Shown here piece by piece: positions 21,071-32,812 of a DNA stretch of 64,000 nucleotides. Made by a program: the position numbers and the translations under genes. Source of the stretch: Coniella vitis. Its lineage: Eukaryota; Ascomycota; Sordariomycetes; Diaporthales; Schizoparmaceae. Location of the stretch: the NCBI GenBank assembly GCA_011317545.1, contig WUJK01000002.1:1-64000 (forward strand), read 5' to 3'. Positions within the stretch are counted from its first letter, which is position 1. Each line of letters opens with the position of its first letter. Below the pieces are notes generated by a model that saw only the letters and a list, made by a program, of their open reading frames with translations, made no database searches and was not told where the DNA came from.

Positions 21071-24000
21071 CTAATTTTCGTATTCTTTAATTAGATTTTT
21101 ATAAATATTCTTTAGGGGTTCCTAAGTGTTTTCTAGTTATCGTATCCTTTCTATTTAATAAGGTATTATTTTCCGCGTCTACGTTTACGTAAGTTAAGAA
21201 TTTATTTAACTTTATATTATACTTATTCTAGTTCGATAATATCTATATTGTATAAGAGTTCTACGTCTATTAGTGCTAGTTCGAGGAGTAAAATATAAAA
21301 GACTAGGTATAGATATATATATAGGATTTCTAATTTATAGTTAACTAGTAAAATTTATTATATAATTTTATAAGGTCCGAGTTTTTTATAGTCGAGTTTA
21401 TTGCTAGGTTTAGTAGTTTTAATGTTTTTGCGGTTAAGGTAGACTTTATCTCGCTTCTATAGGATTAATCCCTTAATCCTTTTCTAATTAGCGTATTTCG
21501 TTATTTATTCTTTAACGTCCTAAAGTATATATTAAGTATCTTTATATAATTGCTTAATTCTTTTAGCGTATTAGTCTGCCGTTTCTGCGTTTCCACCTAG
21601 TAGTATTTTATAGTATACCGTAGGGTTATATCCGTAGAGTAGGAAGAATAGTGATTTTCCTATACTTATTATATCTGCGCTATTGTAAGCGAATTACGCG
21701 GTTAGCAAAAGTTCGACCTAATTATCTTATTCGTAGTTAATATAGTATTATAGATATTATTCTATAATCTGGTTAGTATATTCTATTTATCCGTCTATCT
21801 AAGGATAAAATGCCGTAGATATATATTATATTATTCCGAGGTATTTAGTAAGTAAGATCTAGAATTTCGATATAAATTTTCTATCTCTATCTAATATAAT
21901 TTCCTAAGGTATTCCGTAGTTGGCGATAATAATGCGGAGGAATATATATACGAGTTCTTCTATAGTACTACTTTCTTTATATAGTAGGAAGTATACGTAC
22001 TTGCTTAGTCTATAAACTACTACTAAGATACTATCGTACTACACCTAAGTTAAGGGTTCTCGTAAGAGGGGTAGCTTAGTAATAAAGTTTAGACTAATAG
22101 ATAACAAAACAGTCGTAGGTACTAGTAGAGGTTATAATAGTCCGTAAGGTTTATATCGTTTTATCTTATTTCGTTTATATATATCGTAGTTATTAACGAT
22201 ATCTATAACTCGTTTTTTAAGGTTTAGTGGATTCTAATAACGTTAAATCCTTTTATAGGTTGCTTTAATTCCTTAGTATCTATATACTGGTACGCTATAG
22301 ATGCTTCTAATATAGTCGTTTTATTCGGGTATTATTATACTATCGAGGTTAGGTATTTCTCCTTCGATATATAGTATTACGTTAAGTTCCTTAGTAATAG
22401 ATAATATAGTAAGGTTACCTTCCGAATCTTCCCTAAAGATTACTATAATATCCTAGTCTTTGCTATTACTATCCTTATAGTCTAACCGTCTGCTAAGAGT
22501 ATCTACTTATTCGTTTTCTTTACCTTTACGGTAGATAATCTTAAAGTCGAATTCTAATAGAAATTCGTACTATCTAACTTATCGTTTATTAAGCTGCTTT
22601 ATTAAGGTAAATGCCTAAAGGTTCTTATAATCCGTATATATAAGGATTTATTATTTTGCGCCGATAAGGTAGTATCGCTATTCCCTAAAGGCTTTTACTA
22701 TTACTATAAGTTCTTAATCAGGCGTTCTATAGTTAAGTTCTAGTCCGTTTAGCTTCTTACTAAAGTTACTAACTATTCGTAGTTATCCTTTATCGTCTTA
22801 TTATCCGAGTTATCCACCGAGTATATAATCTAATACGTCTATTTCGATCTTAAAAACTTTATCTTAATCTACTTCGACTAGGATTAGTTCTAATATAACT
22901 ACGTCCTTAATTATACTAAAGGCTTTCTATACCTATTTATTCTAGTTAAAGGTAATATCCTTTTTCGTAAGTTCTATAAGTAATATTATAATACTACTAT
23001 AGTTCCTAATAAATTATCGGTAGAAGTTAGCGTAGCCTAAGAAGGCTCTAACTTCCTTAACGTTCTAAGGTATAGGCTAGTCCCTAACTGCCTATACTTT
23101 ATCTTTCTGTATTCGTATATACCCTAGTATAATAGTATATCCAAGGTAGTTAACTTCTTAGGTATTCCAGTTGCATTTAGTAGGTTCTACTAAAATCTTA
23201 TTATCTTAGAGGATTTATAGGATTATTATAATATACTTCTAGTATTCTTCGAATATCTTCGAATAAATAAGGATATCGTCTAGGTAAGCGATTATAAAAT
23301 AGTCGAGGTATTTACGTAAGATAAAGTTTATTATTTCCTAGAATAATACGGGGGTATTAATAAGTCCGAATAGCATAATAAGGTATTTAAAATATCTATA
23401 GCGTATTCTAAACGCTATTTTCTATTCTTCTCCGGGTTTAATACGAATATATATATATCCTTCCTTAAGGTTAAGGGCTATAAACTATTAGGCTCCTCTA
23501 AGTCTATCTCTAAGTTCTTTAAAGAGAGGTAAGGGGTACCGATTCTTAATTATAATATCGTTAAGTTGCCGATAGTTAACGTATAGTTATAGTTTGCCGT
23601 TTTTCTTTAGTATAAATAGGATTAGGTATCCTGCTAGTAAATACGAGGGTCTAATATAACCTTTCTTAAGGTTTTCGTCGATATATTCTCTAAGTGCTTT
23701 AAGTTTATCCTTATCTAATCCGTAGATAGGAAAGAACTTTAGTTATTCTCCTTCTTTAAGTAGGATCTTATAGTTATATAGGCCGTGCTCTAATAGGCCG
23801 TTATCGAACTTTCCTTAAAATAGTTTTATAAACTTCCGATACTCTTCTAGTATACCGGAGAGGTCTCTAAATATATCTTCGTCTTCTATAGTTACTATTA
23901 TAAGGAGATATCGTTATATATACTTAATTCCTTCTTAAACTTATCGCGATAATATATCCTACTATCTATAGAATCCTATTATATCGTATCCTAATCTACT

Positions 24001-26760
24001 ATATCCCTTATTCTATTAGGTATTAACTATCGCTAAATCCTTCTCTATAAGCTATCGAGGTTTATTATATCCTAGGGTAGCTATTATCTTAGCTCTTCTC
24101 GATTTAGAGGTATATATAAATTCGTTTAAGCCCCTATTATCTAGGTATCGCTTAGTAATTAAATCCGATCCTACGCCTTTAATTATAACCGCTTCTTAGG
24201 TATCCGCTTTATCCTATAAAATATAGCTATTAGTCTAATCGATTCGAGGATTTTCCTTTCTTAACTATAGTATACCTAAAATCAGCTCGTATTATACGGT
24301 ATCTATAATATCGAAGTTTATTAGTATCGTACGTCCGTAGATCGTAACTAGTAATTAATTAGATTTTATATCGATAATACCTTAGCCGTAAGCGACTTCT
24401 ATACCTTCTATAGTATTAAGTTTATAGGGTTCTATCTTCTTCTTCTAAGGTATCCGTTCTCTATTAATAACGCTTAGGGATATAAAGTTTCCTTACGCTC
24501 TGCTATCTAGGAGTACTATATAGTATTTATCGTTAATTCGTACTACGATTTTCAAATATTCGTACGTCGAGCTATCTATCGCGCAGAGGGACTTTACCGT
24601 AAGTCCTAATCGCTTATTATCCCTTATAGGCGATCCTTGCTTTTTAGGTTCTACTATTCTTACTATACTCTAAGAGCTGCTATCTATACTAGGTTCTTAG
24701 CTTATTATATTCCGTATTATATATATACTATAGCCTATCGCTATAGGCGTGCTTAATTTTCTTCTTCGGTGTACGGAGTCTATGCTCCGGGCTGATTATC
24801 CTTAAGGTTATAGTAGGTACGCGCTTTATCCGCTAGGTATTCTACGTAATCGGCGCGCTTATAGAAGCTATAGTACGTAGGTTCTGCGTACGTAGGCTTT
24901 ACAAGCTTTTCCCTTTATTTCTATTCGCGTATTCTATACTAGTCGAGCGCTTTTTCTTATACGTAAGGTATATACTAGGGTATCGTATATTAGTACTATT
25001 TTACTTATCGCGTAGCATATTCGTAGGGGGTATTATATATAAGGCTAATACTAGCATAGTTTCCCCTTATTCTAAGTACTTTATAATAGTCGCTATTATC
25101 GTTATTATAGGCGATAATACTATACCCTATCTCGCGCGTAGGGAACTATTCGTTAGTTACCTTATATTTAAAGTATTATTTATAATTATATATAATATAG
25201 GAAAACTATACGATCTAGTAGTGTTTTTCGTAGAGGTGATTAATCCGCGCGTCTTCCTATATAAGGGGGGTTTTATTTTAATAAGATATTATTCGGAATA
25301 GTTCTTTAAGTATAATACTATAGATAAGGTAGTATACGTTTCCTTTATCAGTATCTTCGTTTATAGAGCTTTCTGGTTCTAAGCTCGTTTCTTCGTTAAT
25401 AGTTTAGGTGCTAGTATTCTAACCGATACTAAGCGTTTCCTATTATTCCGTGATTTCCGTAATATTGCTCTATAAAATATCCGTTAGGAGGGGTATCCTC
25501 TAGGTGATTATAATTTATTATTCCTTATAAGGTTTCTAAGGGAACTATCCTAAGCCTTACTTTGCCGAGAGGTACGTTATATAATTATCCTTATAGTAGA
25601 AGGTCTAGTTAAGGAGTCTATAATCGGAGTCGTCCGACGCTTACTCTAGAAGCTAATTCTAGCTGGGAGGGGAGTCCGTAATCTCGCGTATTATAATATT
25701 AGGTTATTATCCTTCGGGGATTTTCTTAAATTCTCTGGGTTTCTTAGGTTATCGGTATTCTCGTACGAAGTAGCCTATCTTACTATAGTTAAAGCATTCC
25801 TTACTTATAGTTTTTCTTTAAGCTACGTCGAGCTCTATAGGGCCTAAGTATATAGTGCCGCTAACTACCGTACCTTATTACTAGAAGCTGCGGTTAGCTA
25901 TCTATTAAATCCGCCGTCCTATATTAGCGTAATTCCTCTATATAGTATAGCTTCCTCTTTCCTTGCTTTTCTCTATACGTTTTTCGTAGAGACGGTTATC
26001 GATACGGATAGCGTTATTACTAAATATCGTAAAGTCTTCGGGCTAATCCTACTTAGAGATTTCGTCCTTAGCCTTATCCTTAAGTCCTTTATAATAGTAT
26101 TCTATAAGGTTCTTATCTTCCTAAGGGAGGCGTACTAAGAGTTACTTAAAGCGGACCGTATATACTAAAGTAGACTTATTCTGCTTAAGTTCTATAAGTT
26201 GTTATACTATAGTCCGTTCTTTATTAGGATCGCTAAATATTTCCTTAAGGATATATTCGAATCCTACGAATAAGTCGAATATATTCTTAGTAATCGTCTT
26301 ACGTTAATCGAGGTTACCTAGGTGTTTAATATAGTTACGAAGTAAGGGTTCGTATTAGATAGGCGTATCCTTTTCGAATCGTATACCGGCTAGGATAACT
26401 TTATCGGGTTCGGTAGTAAATTATACTATATTATATAGGAAGTACGCCTTATAATAGGTAAGGAACCCTTAAAGCGTCTTCTAATTACCGTTATATATAG
26501 CAGGTTTATCTATCTTATAGCTATTACCGGTATTTTAAATAATAGGCGCTAGGGGTATAATAGCTATAGCTTAGTATTATTCGAGCTATTAGGCTTACCT
26601 ATAGATAGTATAATTCTATTATTCCTAGTTCTACCGGAGTATAGCGAGTTATTAGGTAAGTTCGATTAATTAGCATATTATATCTTCCTAAGTTGCGACC
26701 TAGCGATATCCTTCTCCTAAGGTAGACGGGGTAAGAGTTTAAGGAGCTATTACTATACTT
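21071..26760 (-). pseudogene. gag-pol of chromovirus B, RIP-inactivated
   Basis: The minus strand carries gag (about 26750-25300), protease, RT, RNase H, integrase and a chromodomain near 21075-21230, ending at the stop 21071-21073. It is collinear with A and C along its length. It is interrupted by many in-frame TAG/TAA codons and is not translatable. Confidence 0.88.
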
Positions 26761-26811
26761 AATATTACCTAAGAGGTATATATAGACCGTCCTAAATAAG
26801 AGTTATGAAAA

Positions 26812-27290
26812 TATAATAATCCTTACCTAAATCCCGGATTCTAGAAGTACCTATAAATTATATATTAGTAGGTAGGGAAGTATTACCTTTAAGTCTTCGT
26901 ACGTTATCGAGCAATATCAAGTATCACAAGTAATTAAGAGGGATTACCCTATTATATAAAATAATACTTAGATTTATAACTAAAGACTATAAGGAAACTA
27001 TCTAATAGCAAGCTATAAACTCCTATCCTTATATCCTTCTATTATTTCCTATCTATAGTAAGTATAGATCCTTGGATTACCGGGAGCGATAGGAGCGTTA
27101 GCTTATTTGGATTATTTGGATTATTATCGCTCCAACTATCTTAGTCATTAAGGTGATCTAACCCTAACCCTGATTATACCGCTCTGTGTTCTTATATAAG
27201 AGATCCCCATCGGTCCGTTGAGGTTCCGATTTGCTGGCATATGGTTGCGCTGGCCTGTTCCTGTGACCTGCATGTTCATGGGTCATAACA
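26812..27290 (-). repeat. 5' LTR of chromovirus B
   Basis: It is 479 bp and matches the left LTR in its central cassette. The end next to the gene island keeps CpA and TpG (for example CATGTTCATGGGTCATAACA, 27271-27290), giving the best view of the pre-RIP LTR terminus TGTTATGACCC on the element strand. It has the TATA-like CTTATATAAG and the telomere-like CTAACCCTAACCCT. Confidence 0.93.
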
Positions 27291-27334
27291 ATAGACGAAT
27301 ACTACTTTTATACCTATTCCTAGATATATCCGTG

Positions 27335-27587
27335 CAGGCTGCCAACAAAAAAACGCGACTCATTATACAACCCCGCTCCTTTCTCCTTACAACTACCGTA
27401 CAAAATGGAGCATCAAAACACACCTCAAAAAAATCGCAATCTTGGCCAAATGTATTGAAAATAAAGGTGGAATTACTGCGTAGTAACTATGTAAATACTA
27501 TAGTAAATCGTATTGTAATTGCATTGATTTGAAGTAATATTACTATATGGCTGTTTTGTGAGTCGCGTTTTTTTTGTTGGCAGCCTG
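27335..27587. mobile_element. 253-bp MITE-like element with 28-bp terminal inverted repeats
   Basis: The left terminus CAGGCTGCCAACAAAAAAAC (27335-27354, continuing GCGACTCA) is repeated inverted at 27559-27587 with one extra A in the A-run. Both sides are flanked by CCGTG (27330-27334 and 27588-27592), a 5-bp target duplication. The inside is AT-rich with no ORF of interest. Base use is normal, so it has not been hit by RIP. No autonomous relative is in the window and I cannot assign a superfamily. Confidence 0.8.
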
Positions 27588-27765
27588 CCGTGTAATACAA
27601 TATACACAACACTTGATGCCACTGGAACCGACAATTACTCCGTTTTGTATCCGCCTTGTTCGTAGCTTATGATTAAATTCGAGCCAAAGGTCCGTGAGAA
27701 AATGGGTTGAAGAAAAACATTCCTATATACGATATCCAAAAGCTAGTACCTATAAACTTAGATTA

Positions 27766-29553
27766 CTATGAAAAAAAGTAGCCACTTGTTTCTTGTGGGT
27801 CGCTTGCTCCTTTCAGTCGCTTAAATTCACTTGATGGTACCGTAAAGCCGCCATTTTCACCTGCCAAGTGGCTTGCTTCCGCTTCACTTGAGTGGACCAA
27901 GCCCCCTCGCCCGCGACCGCCATTAGTACCTCGACTATTCGATAGCTCTTCGGTAGTCCGAACCTCCACACAGGTTTCTACCATGATGGTATTATTATTA
28001 TGTCGGTTTGGATCACCAGAACACTCCTGTGTTTGTTTGTGTCGGGAGTTGTGCTTCCTATCCGTCAGTTGGATTTCATCATCCTCGATGCAGAAGTGCG
28101 AATGCCCATGCAGATATCCTGGCTCCTGCTGTCTGTAGTCTTGGATGCGCAGATGCCCACTCCGGCTGCCATTCTTGTCACTCGAGCTCAGGCCTGCCTT
28201 ATTTCGAAGGCTGCGGAAGAGAGGCGCGTACGTTGGTAGGCATGCAGAGACAATAGCTACTGATGGCTCAAGGCTGGACCAGCCGAAGGCAGGGCCCAGA
28301 ATCCAGGTTACATCGGTCTCAACCGTAAGTCTCTTAAGGTAGTAGATGCGAACGATGCTCGCCACGCAGACACTGTGATCTTCCCGTTAATGATTGAAGG
28401 ACAACAAGCTATTTTGGACTGGACGGTGAAAAGCTGATGGAGGTAGAGGATATACTTACAAGCTTCCCAGCAGCATAATGCCAGCGATCGAGACTTTCTT
28501 TTTCGCATTCATATGGAGCCTCATGATTCGCGGAATAGGTATACCCAGGATGATCATATCGTATATCATATTGAAAATGCCGAACACCAGATAGAATTGT
28601 AGAACGTCGATGCAGACCCCGTCCGTAGCTCCCGCATACTGTCTCCAGTAAAAGCTCATTGGTCGACAAGCGCAAGCCATGACAATCCACATGATTATGG
28701 GGTATGTGCAGGTCAAGAAAGTAGCGGCCCAAAATATGATGTTGAAGCTGCGGTCTGTTCTGACCATCCTACTCTCTCTCACGTGGAAGATCCGGCGGTA
28801 TAAGAGTAAAATACTGATCTTGGTCGATGTAACGGATGCCGCGTAAACCCAAGGCTCAGCGAAGACGACCTGTGAAGCAGTTAATGTTGGGAAAAGAGAC
28901 TATACGCCCACTTGTGGTAGCTTGATGGCATCTGAGTGCGAACCTTGAGTAATGCCATAAGGCGTGGAACATTCGTAGACCATATGTGCTTCCCTGCCCC
29001 ATAGGTGCTAGCTTTCAGTTTCGTTAAATGTTAGGAAGTTGTTCAGACAGTAAGGGCACCGTAACAGCTTTGTCGACCCACTTACCGATAAGTGTCGTTG
29101 ATAACAGGCCGCCGGTAAACACCTACAGCAGCGCATAAATCAGAGCCTGGTTATCTTGCCGGAAAAACCGGGACAGTCTACCTTGTTACTGGGCGAAGCA
29201 AGCCTTTCACTTACAAGAGCACAAACAATTGCGTAGTCGTCGACCGCCAAATTCCTCATTTGCGTGTTGTACGTAGTGCGGACATAAAAGCGCAGAACCA
29301 CCGCCACAAATGCTAGTCCCATTACCACACATGAAACGACATTGTATCCAGTCATGAGTGAGGCATCGAGGTCGATCCCTGACGGTGGGGCCCCGAAAAT
29401 CGCTTCAATGGTTGGGTCGACAGCCATTATGCTCGGTTGATCGAGTGGTGGGTGAACTCGTTCTCCTGTTGCTGAGGGCAGCTGCGTTGTATTTATTGTG
29501 GCCGCGGGGTGAGACGGGGCCCTCACTGAAGAGCCCAGTACAGATGCATCCAT
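27766..29553 (-). CDS. Fungal rhodopsin-like (PTH11/SAT4-type) integral membrane protein, five exons
   Basis: Reconstructed exons are complement(29215-29553, 29086-29122, 28944-29011, 28460-28869, 27766-28372). The introns of 92, 74, 74 and 87 nt have GT/AG ends and the joins keep the frame: 486 aa from the first ATG, or 444 aa from the better-placed ATG at 29427 (A at -3, G at +4), which I prefer. Family hallmarks in order: first membrane helix ending VVLRFYVRT, VDDYAIV, STYGAGKHIW, TSTKISILLLYRRIF, a Cys-containing loop (CACRPMSFYW), VASIVRIYYL, TDVTW, and EPSVAIVSACLPTYAPL near the last helix, followed by a long polar cytoplasmic tail. About seven membrane helices are expected. The family is common in pathogen and secondary-metabolite regions but its substrates are mostly unknown. 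No internal stop; it looks intact. Confidence 0.85.
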
Positions 29554-29586
29554 ACATTCCGAGATTAGGGGTGCAATGGAGGGAAA

Positions 29587-29718
29587 ATCTCGGACAGGAT
29601 TAGGTGAAGATCATCCAACATCCAGTGCAATGTGCAAAGGAGCCATAGGAGGATCTCGGACAGTATTAGGTGTAGATCATCCAACATCCAGTGCAATTTG
29701 CAAAGGAGCCATAGGATG
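29587..29718 (+). repeat. 66-bp direct repeat, two copies, upstream of the rhodopsin-like gene
   Basis: Two near-identical 66-bp units start at 29587 and 29653 (ATCTCGGACAG ... GGAGCCATAGGA) in the promoter region of the minus strand gene. Differences are few point changes. The role is unknown; it may be regulatory or a simple duplication. Confidence 0.85.
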
Positions 29719-29854
29719 TTACATAGTACCAACAAATCACTTGTACATGGCTATCCCGTAAAAAGAAAAGAAGCAAAAGTTCCTACGCCAGTTTCTTTGA
29801 TTCCGATCCTCTCTTGCAATGTGTTATCAGATTCAGGCTAATTTTTTGGCCCCT

Positions 29855-30065
29855 TACCATTGCGTGGATCCTTTCTGACGTGATCATGAGAATGATTTTT
29901 CTTTTGGCCCCCAAGCCCCTTACCATTGCATGGATCCTCTTCGGCGTGCATCTGCAAGGGTATAGCCAACCAACAGAGACCTCAGAACCAACAGAACCAC
30001 CAGAACCACCAGAACCAACAGAACCAACAGAACCAACAGAACCAACAGAACCAACAGAGCAACAG
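29855..30065 (+). repeat. Direct repeat pair and 9-bp CAGAACCAA microsatellite-like array
   Basis: GCCCCTTACCATTGCATGG at about 29916 is preceded by a near copy (GCCCCTTACCATTGCGTGG) at about 29849. It is followed at about 29977-30065 by roughly ten imperfect units of ACAGAACCA. An ORF of 87 codons (29814-30077) spans both and would read TEP repeats, but there is no other support for a gene. Confidence 0.75.
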
Positions 30066-30077
30066 GAGCCTATATGA

Positions 30078-30604
30078 CCTGATGCTCGCCTCGAATCCTA
30101 CTCGGGTCACTTACTAAACAGGAATATAATTCGCGCGGATGTGATAAGAAAGGGCTGATGATAGGAACGTGCATAGGTTACATGGTAGATTCAAGATCCG
30201 CATTACCTATCTCGACCTCGGCTTCGTATATACCCTTGTGTTCTGAAATTGCACATGGGCTAGACGTCTAGCGACAAGTCGCGTACTATGTAATTTTGAG
30301 CATAAATGCGTTGTCTTACTTGTATTATTTATCAGGGGCGCGAGATTCATTCTGCCAATTGTGGAAACCAAGCAATATAGCAGCTATACACGCAGATTTT
30401 GAATGAGGTAAGATTATCACCGATCTGCAGCACAGCGAGATAAGTGGATGCTTCAAACCGCGTACGCCTACACCCCTGCAAATAGACAATAATAGCTTAC
30501 CTTTATAACCCCCAGGTCTGTCCACAGATGATCTCTCTTGTCTTTTCGCCTCAGTTTTCCTCTATCTAGTGCTCAAAATCTCCACCACCACGCTTCATCC
30601 AACA
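30078..30604 (+). promoter_or_regulatory. Upstream region of the acyltransferase gene
   Basis: This is non-repetitive DNA with normal base use between the tandem repeats and the acyltransferase start. A possible TATA-like TTTATAA lies near 30512, followed by a pyrimidine-rich stretch (30530-30565) as often seen at fungal transcription starts. With the divergent rhodopsin-like gene it forms a shared intergenic region of about 1 kb. No binding site could be named. Confidence 0.35.
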
Positions 30605-32065
30605 ATGACTACAGACTATAAAGCGCCTACTCTTCTCCCTTTAGAGCAGGTGGGGCCGAAAGGATGGATTCGCAGCATCTTGTGCCTAGAGCTGGTACCA
30701 GACTACAACTTCCAGGAAATCGAAACAATTCTAAAGACGGCATGGCATAGTTTCAAGGCGCGCACCCCGATGGTGGGCGTTGAGTTGGTCCCCGAGGGCG
30801 CTGACGTGGAGCCCGCGGGTATGCTCAAGCTTCAGCCCTACAAGGACGGCGAAATAGAGGATTTCATAGTGAAGGACTACCGAGGGGACGACGCAATTCC
30901 CTCCTTCGCGCGGCTCCAGGAACAGGGCTTCCCTAATGCGGCGATGGACGACGAGAAGCTGTGCCTGCGCGGCCGCGGTGGAACGTGGCCTGTGTTCGGC
31001 GTCGATCGGCTTGCGACCCAGATGATGCAGGCTAATTTGATCAAAGGCGGGCTGTTGCTCAATCACCTATGTTTCCATGGCGTCGGGGACGCCACAGCTA
31101 TGTGGAAGCTGGCGCAGCTGTTTGCGGAGGATGTGCGTCGTGCACAAGGCCTGATTGTCGAGCAACCCGCTGAGGTGCCGATTGCCGATCGCGCAAAGCT
31201 GCTACAAAACCCAGTAAAGCACATCTCGGCCAACTTCGCTGAAGAGCACAAAGAATTTGTGCACCTGCCCTTCACACCCCCAGGGTTACCTGATGGCTTG
31301 ACCAAGTCGCGCCACCATGCTCACATATTCCAGTTCACGCCAGAAGCCCTTCAAGCACTAAAGGACGAGTGCGCGATCACCAACCTACGCCTTCTCCGGA
31401 ACCAGCCCTCAGAAGACCCGCTGCCCAGCTTCCTCTCAACCAACGATGTTTTATCAGCCTTGCTTTGGAGGTCAATTCAACGCGCTGAGAATCCTGATCC
31501 TGATGCTATCGCTGCCAAGGCTCCTTCGGTCCTGCAAGTATCGTTAGATGCGCGGCGCCGTGTTCATGTCCCGATTCATCGCTATACTTTGGGAAATATC
31601 GTGGGCTACACCACCGCCATTCTGCCTCTCTCGCAGGTGGTCTCCTTGAAGGAGGCATCGCTCGCTGACTTGGCGGTTTTGGTGCGACAGGCTGTCAACA
31701 GGTGTGGGGAGTCCTACTACGGGGAGTTGGCCCATTACGTACAGCATATTGACGACGTCAATCGTCTTGCCGGGGCCGCCTTCCTCGATTTGCCGGGAAA
31801 GAATGTGCTGCAAAGTAATTGGAGTGATTTTGACTATGCCAGCATCGAATGGGGCCCTGCTTTTGGCGGCCACATTAAGGCTTTACGGTTCCCCGCTGAA
31901 GGTGTTTGCGCCGGGTTCCAAATTGTTTTGCCTGGTCCGCCCGGTTCCTCTAAAGGCACCTATGAAGTTCTCGTCGACGTGTCTGATGAAGGATGGCCCC
32001 GTTTGTTGAATGACGAGATGTGGAACCGCTTTGCGAAAAATCCAACTAGTGTCGAATACAATTAG
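30605..32065 (+). CDS. HxxxD-motif O-acyltransferase (BAHD / trichothecene 3-O-acetyltransferase-like)
   Basis: A single-exon gene of 486 aa. The start ATG at 30605 has a good context (AACA before ATG); the frame is open a little further upstream but without another ATG. The catalytic motif HGVGD (His158, Asp162) and a C-terminal DFDYASIEWG (408-417), a variant of the structural DFGWG motif, place it in the HxxxD acyl-CoA-dependent transferase superfamily, and the length of 450-500 aa is typical. The N-terminus (APTLLPLEQVGPKGWIR) resembles fungal members such as the trichothecene acetyltransferase group. It would move an acetyl or longer acyl group from CoA to a hydroxyl or amine of a small molecule in the cytosol. 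It is intact, uses normal codons, and sits divergent to the rhodopsin-like gene about 11 kb from the NRPS relic. Substrate unknown. Confidence 0.88.
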   Translation: MTTDYKAPTLLPLEQVGPKGWIRSILCLELVPDYNFQEIETILKTAWHSFKARTPMVGVELVPEGADVEPAGMLKLQPYKDGEIEDFIVKDYRGDDAIPSFARLQEQGFPNAAMDDEKLCLRGRGGTWPVFGVDRLATQMMQANLIKGGLLLNHLCFHGVGDATAMWKLAQLFAEDVRRAQGLIVEQPAEVPIADRAKLLQNPVKHISANFAEEHKEFVHLPFTPPGLPDGLTKSRHHAHIFQFTPEALQALKDECAITNLRLLRNQPSEDPLPSFLSTNDVLSALLWRSIQRAENPDPDAIAAKAPSVLQVSLDARRRVHVPIHRYTLGNIVGYTTAILPLSQVVSLKEASLADLAVLVRQAVNRCGESYYGELAHYVQHIDDVNRLAGAAFLDLPGKNVLQSNWSDFDYASIEWGPAFGGHIKALRFPAEGVCAGFQIVLPGPPGSSKGTYEVLVDVSDEGWPRLLNDEMWNRFAKNPTSVEYN

Positions 32066-32401
32066 GAGAAGAGGTCCAAGTAGCATAATTATTGTTATCC
32101 TCTTTGCCTTAACATGATAATGGTTATAAATACTAGTAATACTAGAAGTGTACTGATTGTATACTTATATCCTGGAAACTGGAACTCTCTACAATATATC
32201 CAGGGCGTAATCCGCACCTTCAGCGTTCTAGCTTCGGAGCATCCCGAATCAGGTTTTACGAGGCCCTTAAAATATATATAAGGGCTAGGTAGAGCAAGTT
32301 TTTAACGCTTTTCTTCTTTTAGCTGGTAAAGTTAGTAGACGAGTAAGGTATTTTCAAATGCTCTGCTCGGGATACCCTTTTAAATATATCTTTAGGATAT
32401 A
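32066..32401. other. 3' flank of the acyltransferase gene, no gene seen
   Basis: This is AT-moderate DNA with normal dinucleotides up to about 32270, then increasingly AT-rich. A short inverted repeat GCCCTTA ... TAAGGGC lies at about 32263-32285. No ORF or known repeat is recognisable before the LTR fragment at 32402. Confidence 0.5.
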
Positions 32402-32633
32402 TATAATAATCCTTGCTTAAATCCCGGATTCTAGAAGTACCTATTATTATATATTAGCAGAAGGGGGAAGTATTACCTTTACGTCGTTATATATTACTAA
32501 GCAATATTAAGTATTATAAGTAATTAAGAGGGATTACCCTATTATATAAAATAATACTTAGATTTATAACTAAAGATTATAAGAAAAACTATCTAATAGC
32601 TAGGAAATCTATCGTCCTTATATCCTTCTATTT
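32402..32633 (-). repeat. Truncated chromovirus LTR fragment
   Basis: The first ~230 bp (in + coordinates) of the LTR family, starting TATAATAATCC, with the conserved blocks GAGGGATTACCCTATTATAT and ATAACTAAAGATTATAAG. It stops where the variable central cassette begins, so the promoter half is missing. No target duplication is found. Confidence 0.85.
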
Positions 32634-32812
32634 ATAAACGGGCATCGAGAGAGCGTTCGCAGTTACGATCCCAATTTCTATTATTAACTAACTTAAGGAG
32701 AGAAGGAAGAGTAATATCTATATAGCTACGCGAGAGCTGCTCTTAAGTAGCTCTTACGCTTAAGATCCACCTTTAGATAGAGTTTTCTATAGGTCTACCG
32801 TCGATATAGGTA
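32634..32812. other. Short unique stretch between LTR fragment and chromovirus B'
   Basis: About 180 bp of moderately AT-rich DNA with no frame and no match to the other repeats in the window. Its last bases (AGGTA, 32808-32812) are not repeated at the far end of element B' (GAAAC, 48219-48223). Confidence 0.5.

Larger units (their letters stand above)
19853..27290 (-). mobile_element. Chromovirus B, complete (7438 bp, TSD ATAGA)
   Basis: The element is bounded by identical 5-bp target duplications ATAGA (19848-19852, 27291-27295). LTRs of 479 bp each lie at 19853-20331 and 26812-27290 and carry the same central cassette, as expected of a single insertion. Reading on the minus strand: 5' LTR, gag, pol with chromodomain, an antisense accessory frame, purine tract, 3' LTR. 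The coding part is full of RIP stops. The outermost ~100 bp at the right edge (27190-27290), next to the gene island, are nearly free of RIP-type change. Confidence 0.95.

Noticed and set aside
27218..27532. 104-codon + strand ORF
   Set aside because: It starts in the LTR of B and runs into the MITE-like element; no family resemblance.
29814..30077. 87-codon ORF with TEP repeats
   Set aside because: It consists of two direct-repeat arms and a 9-bp tandem array; no start context or homology supports a gene.
30325..30525. 66-codon minus strand ORF in the acyltransferase upstream region
   Set aside because: Short, unsupported, and overlapping the likely promoter.
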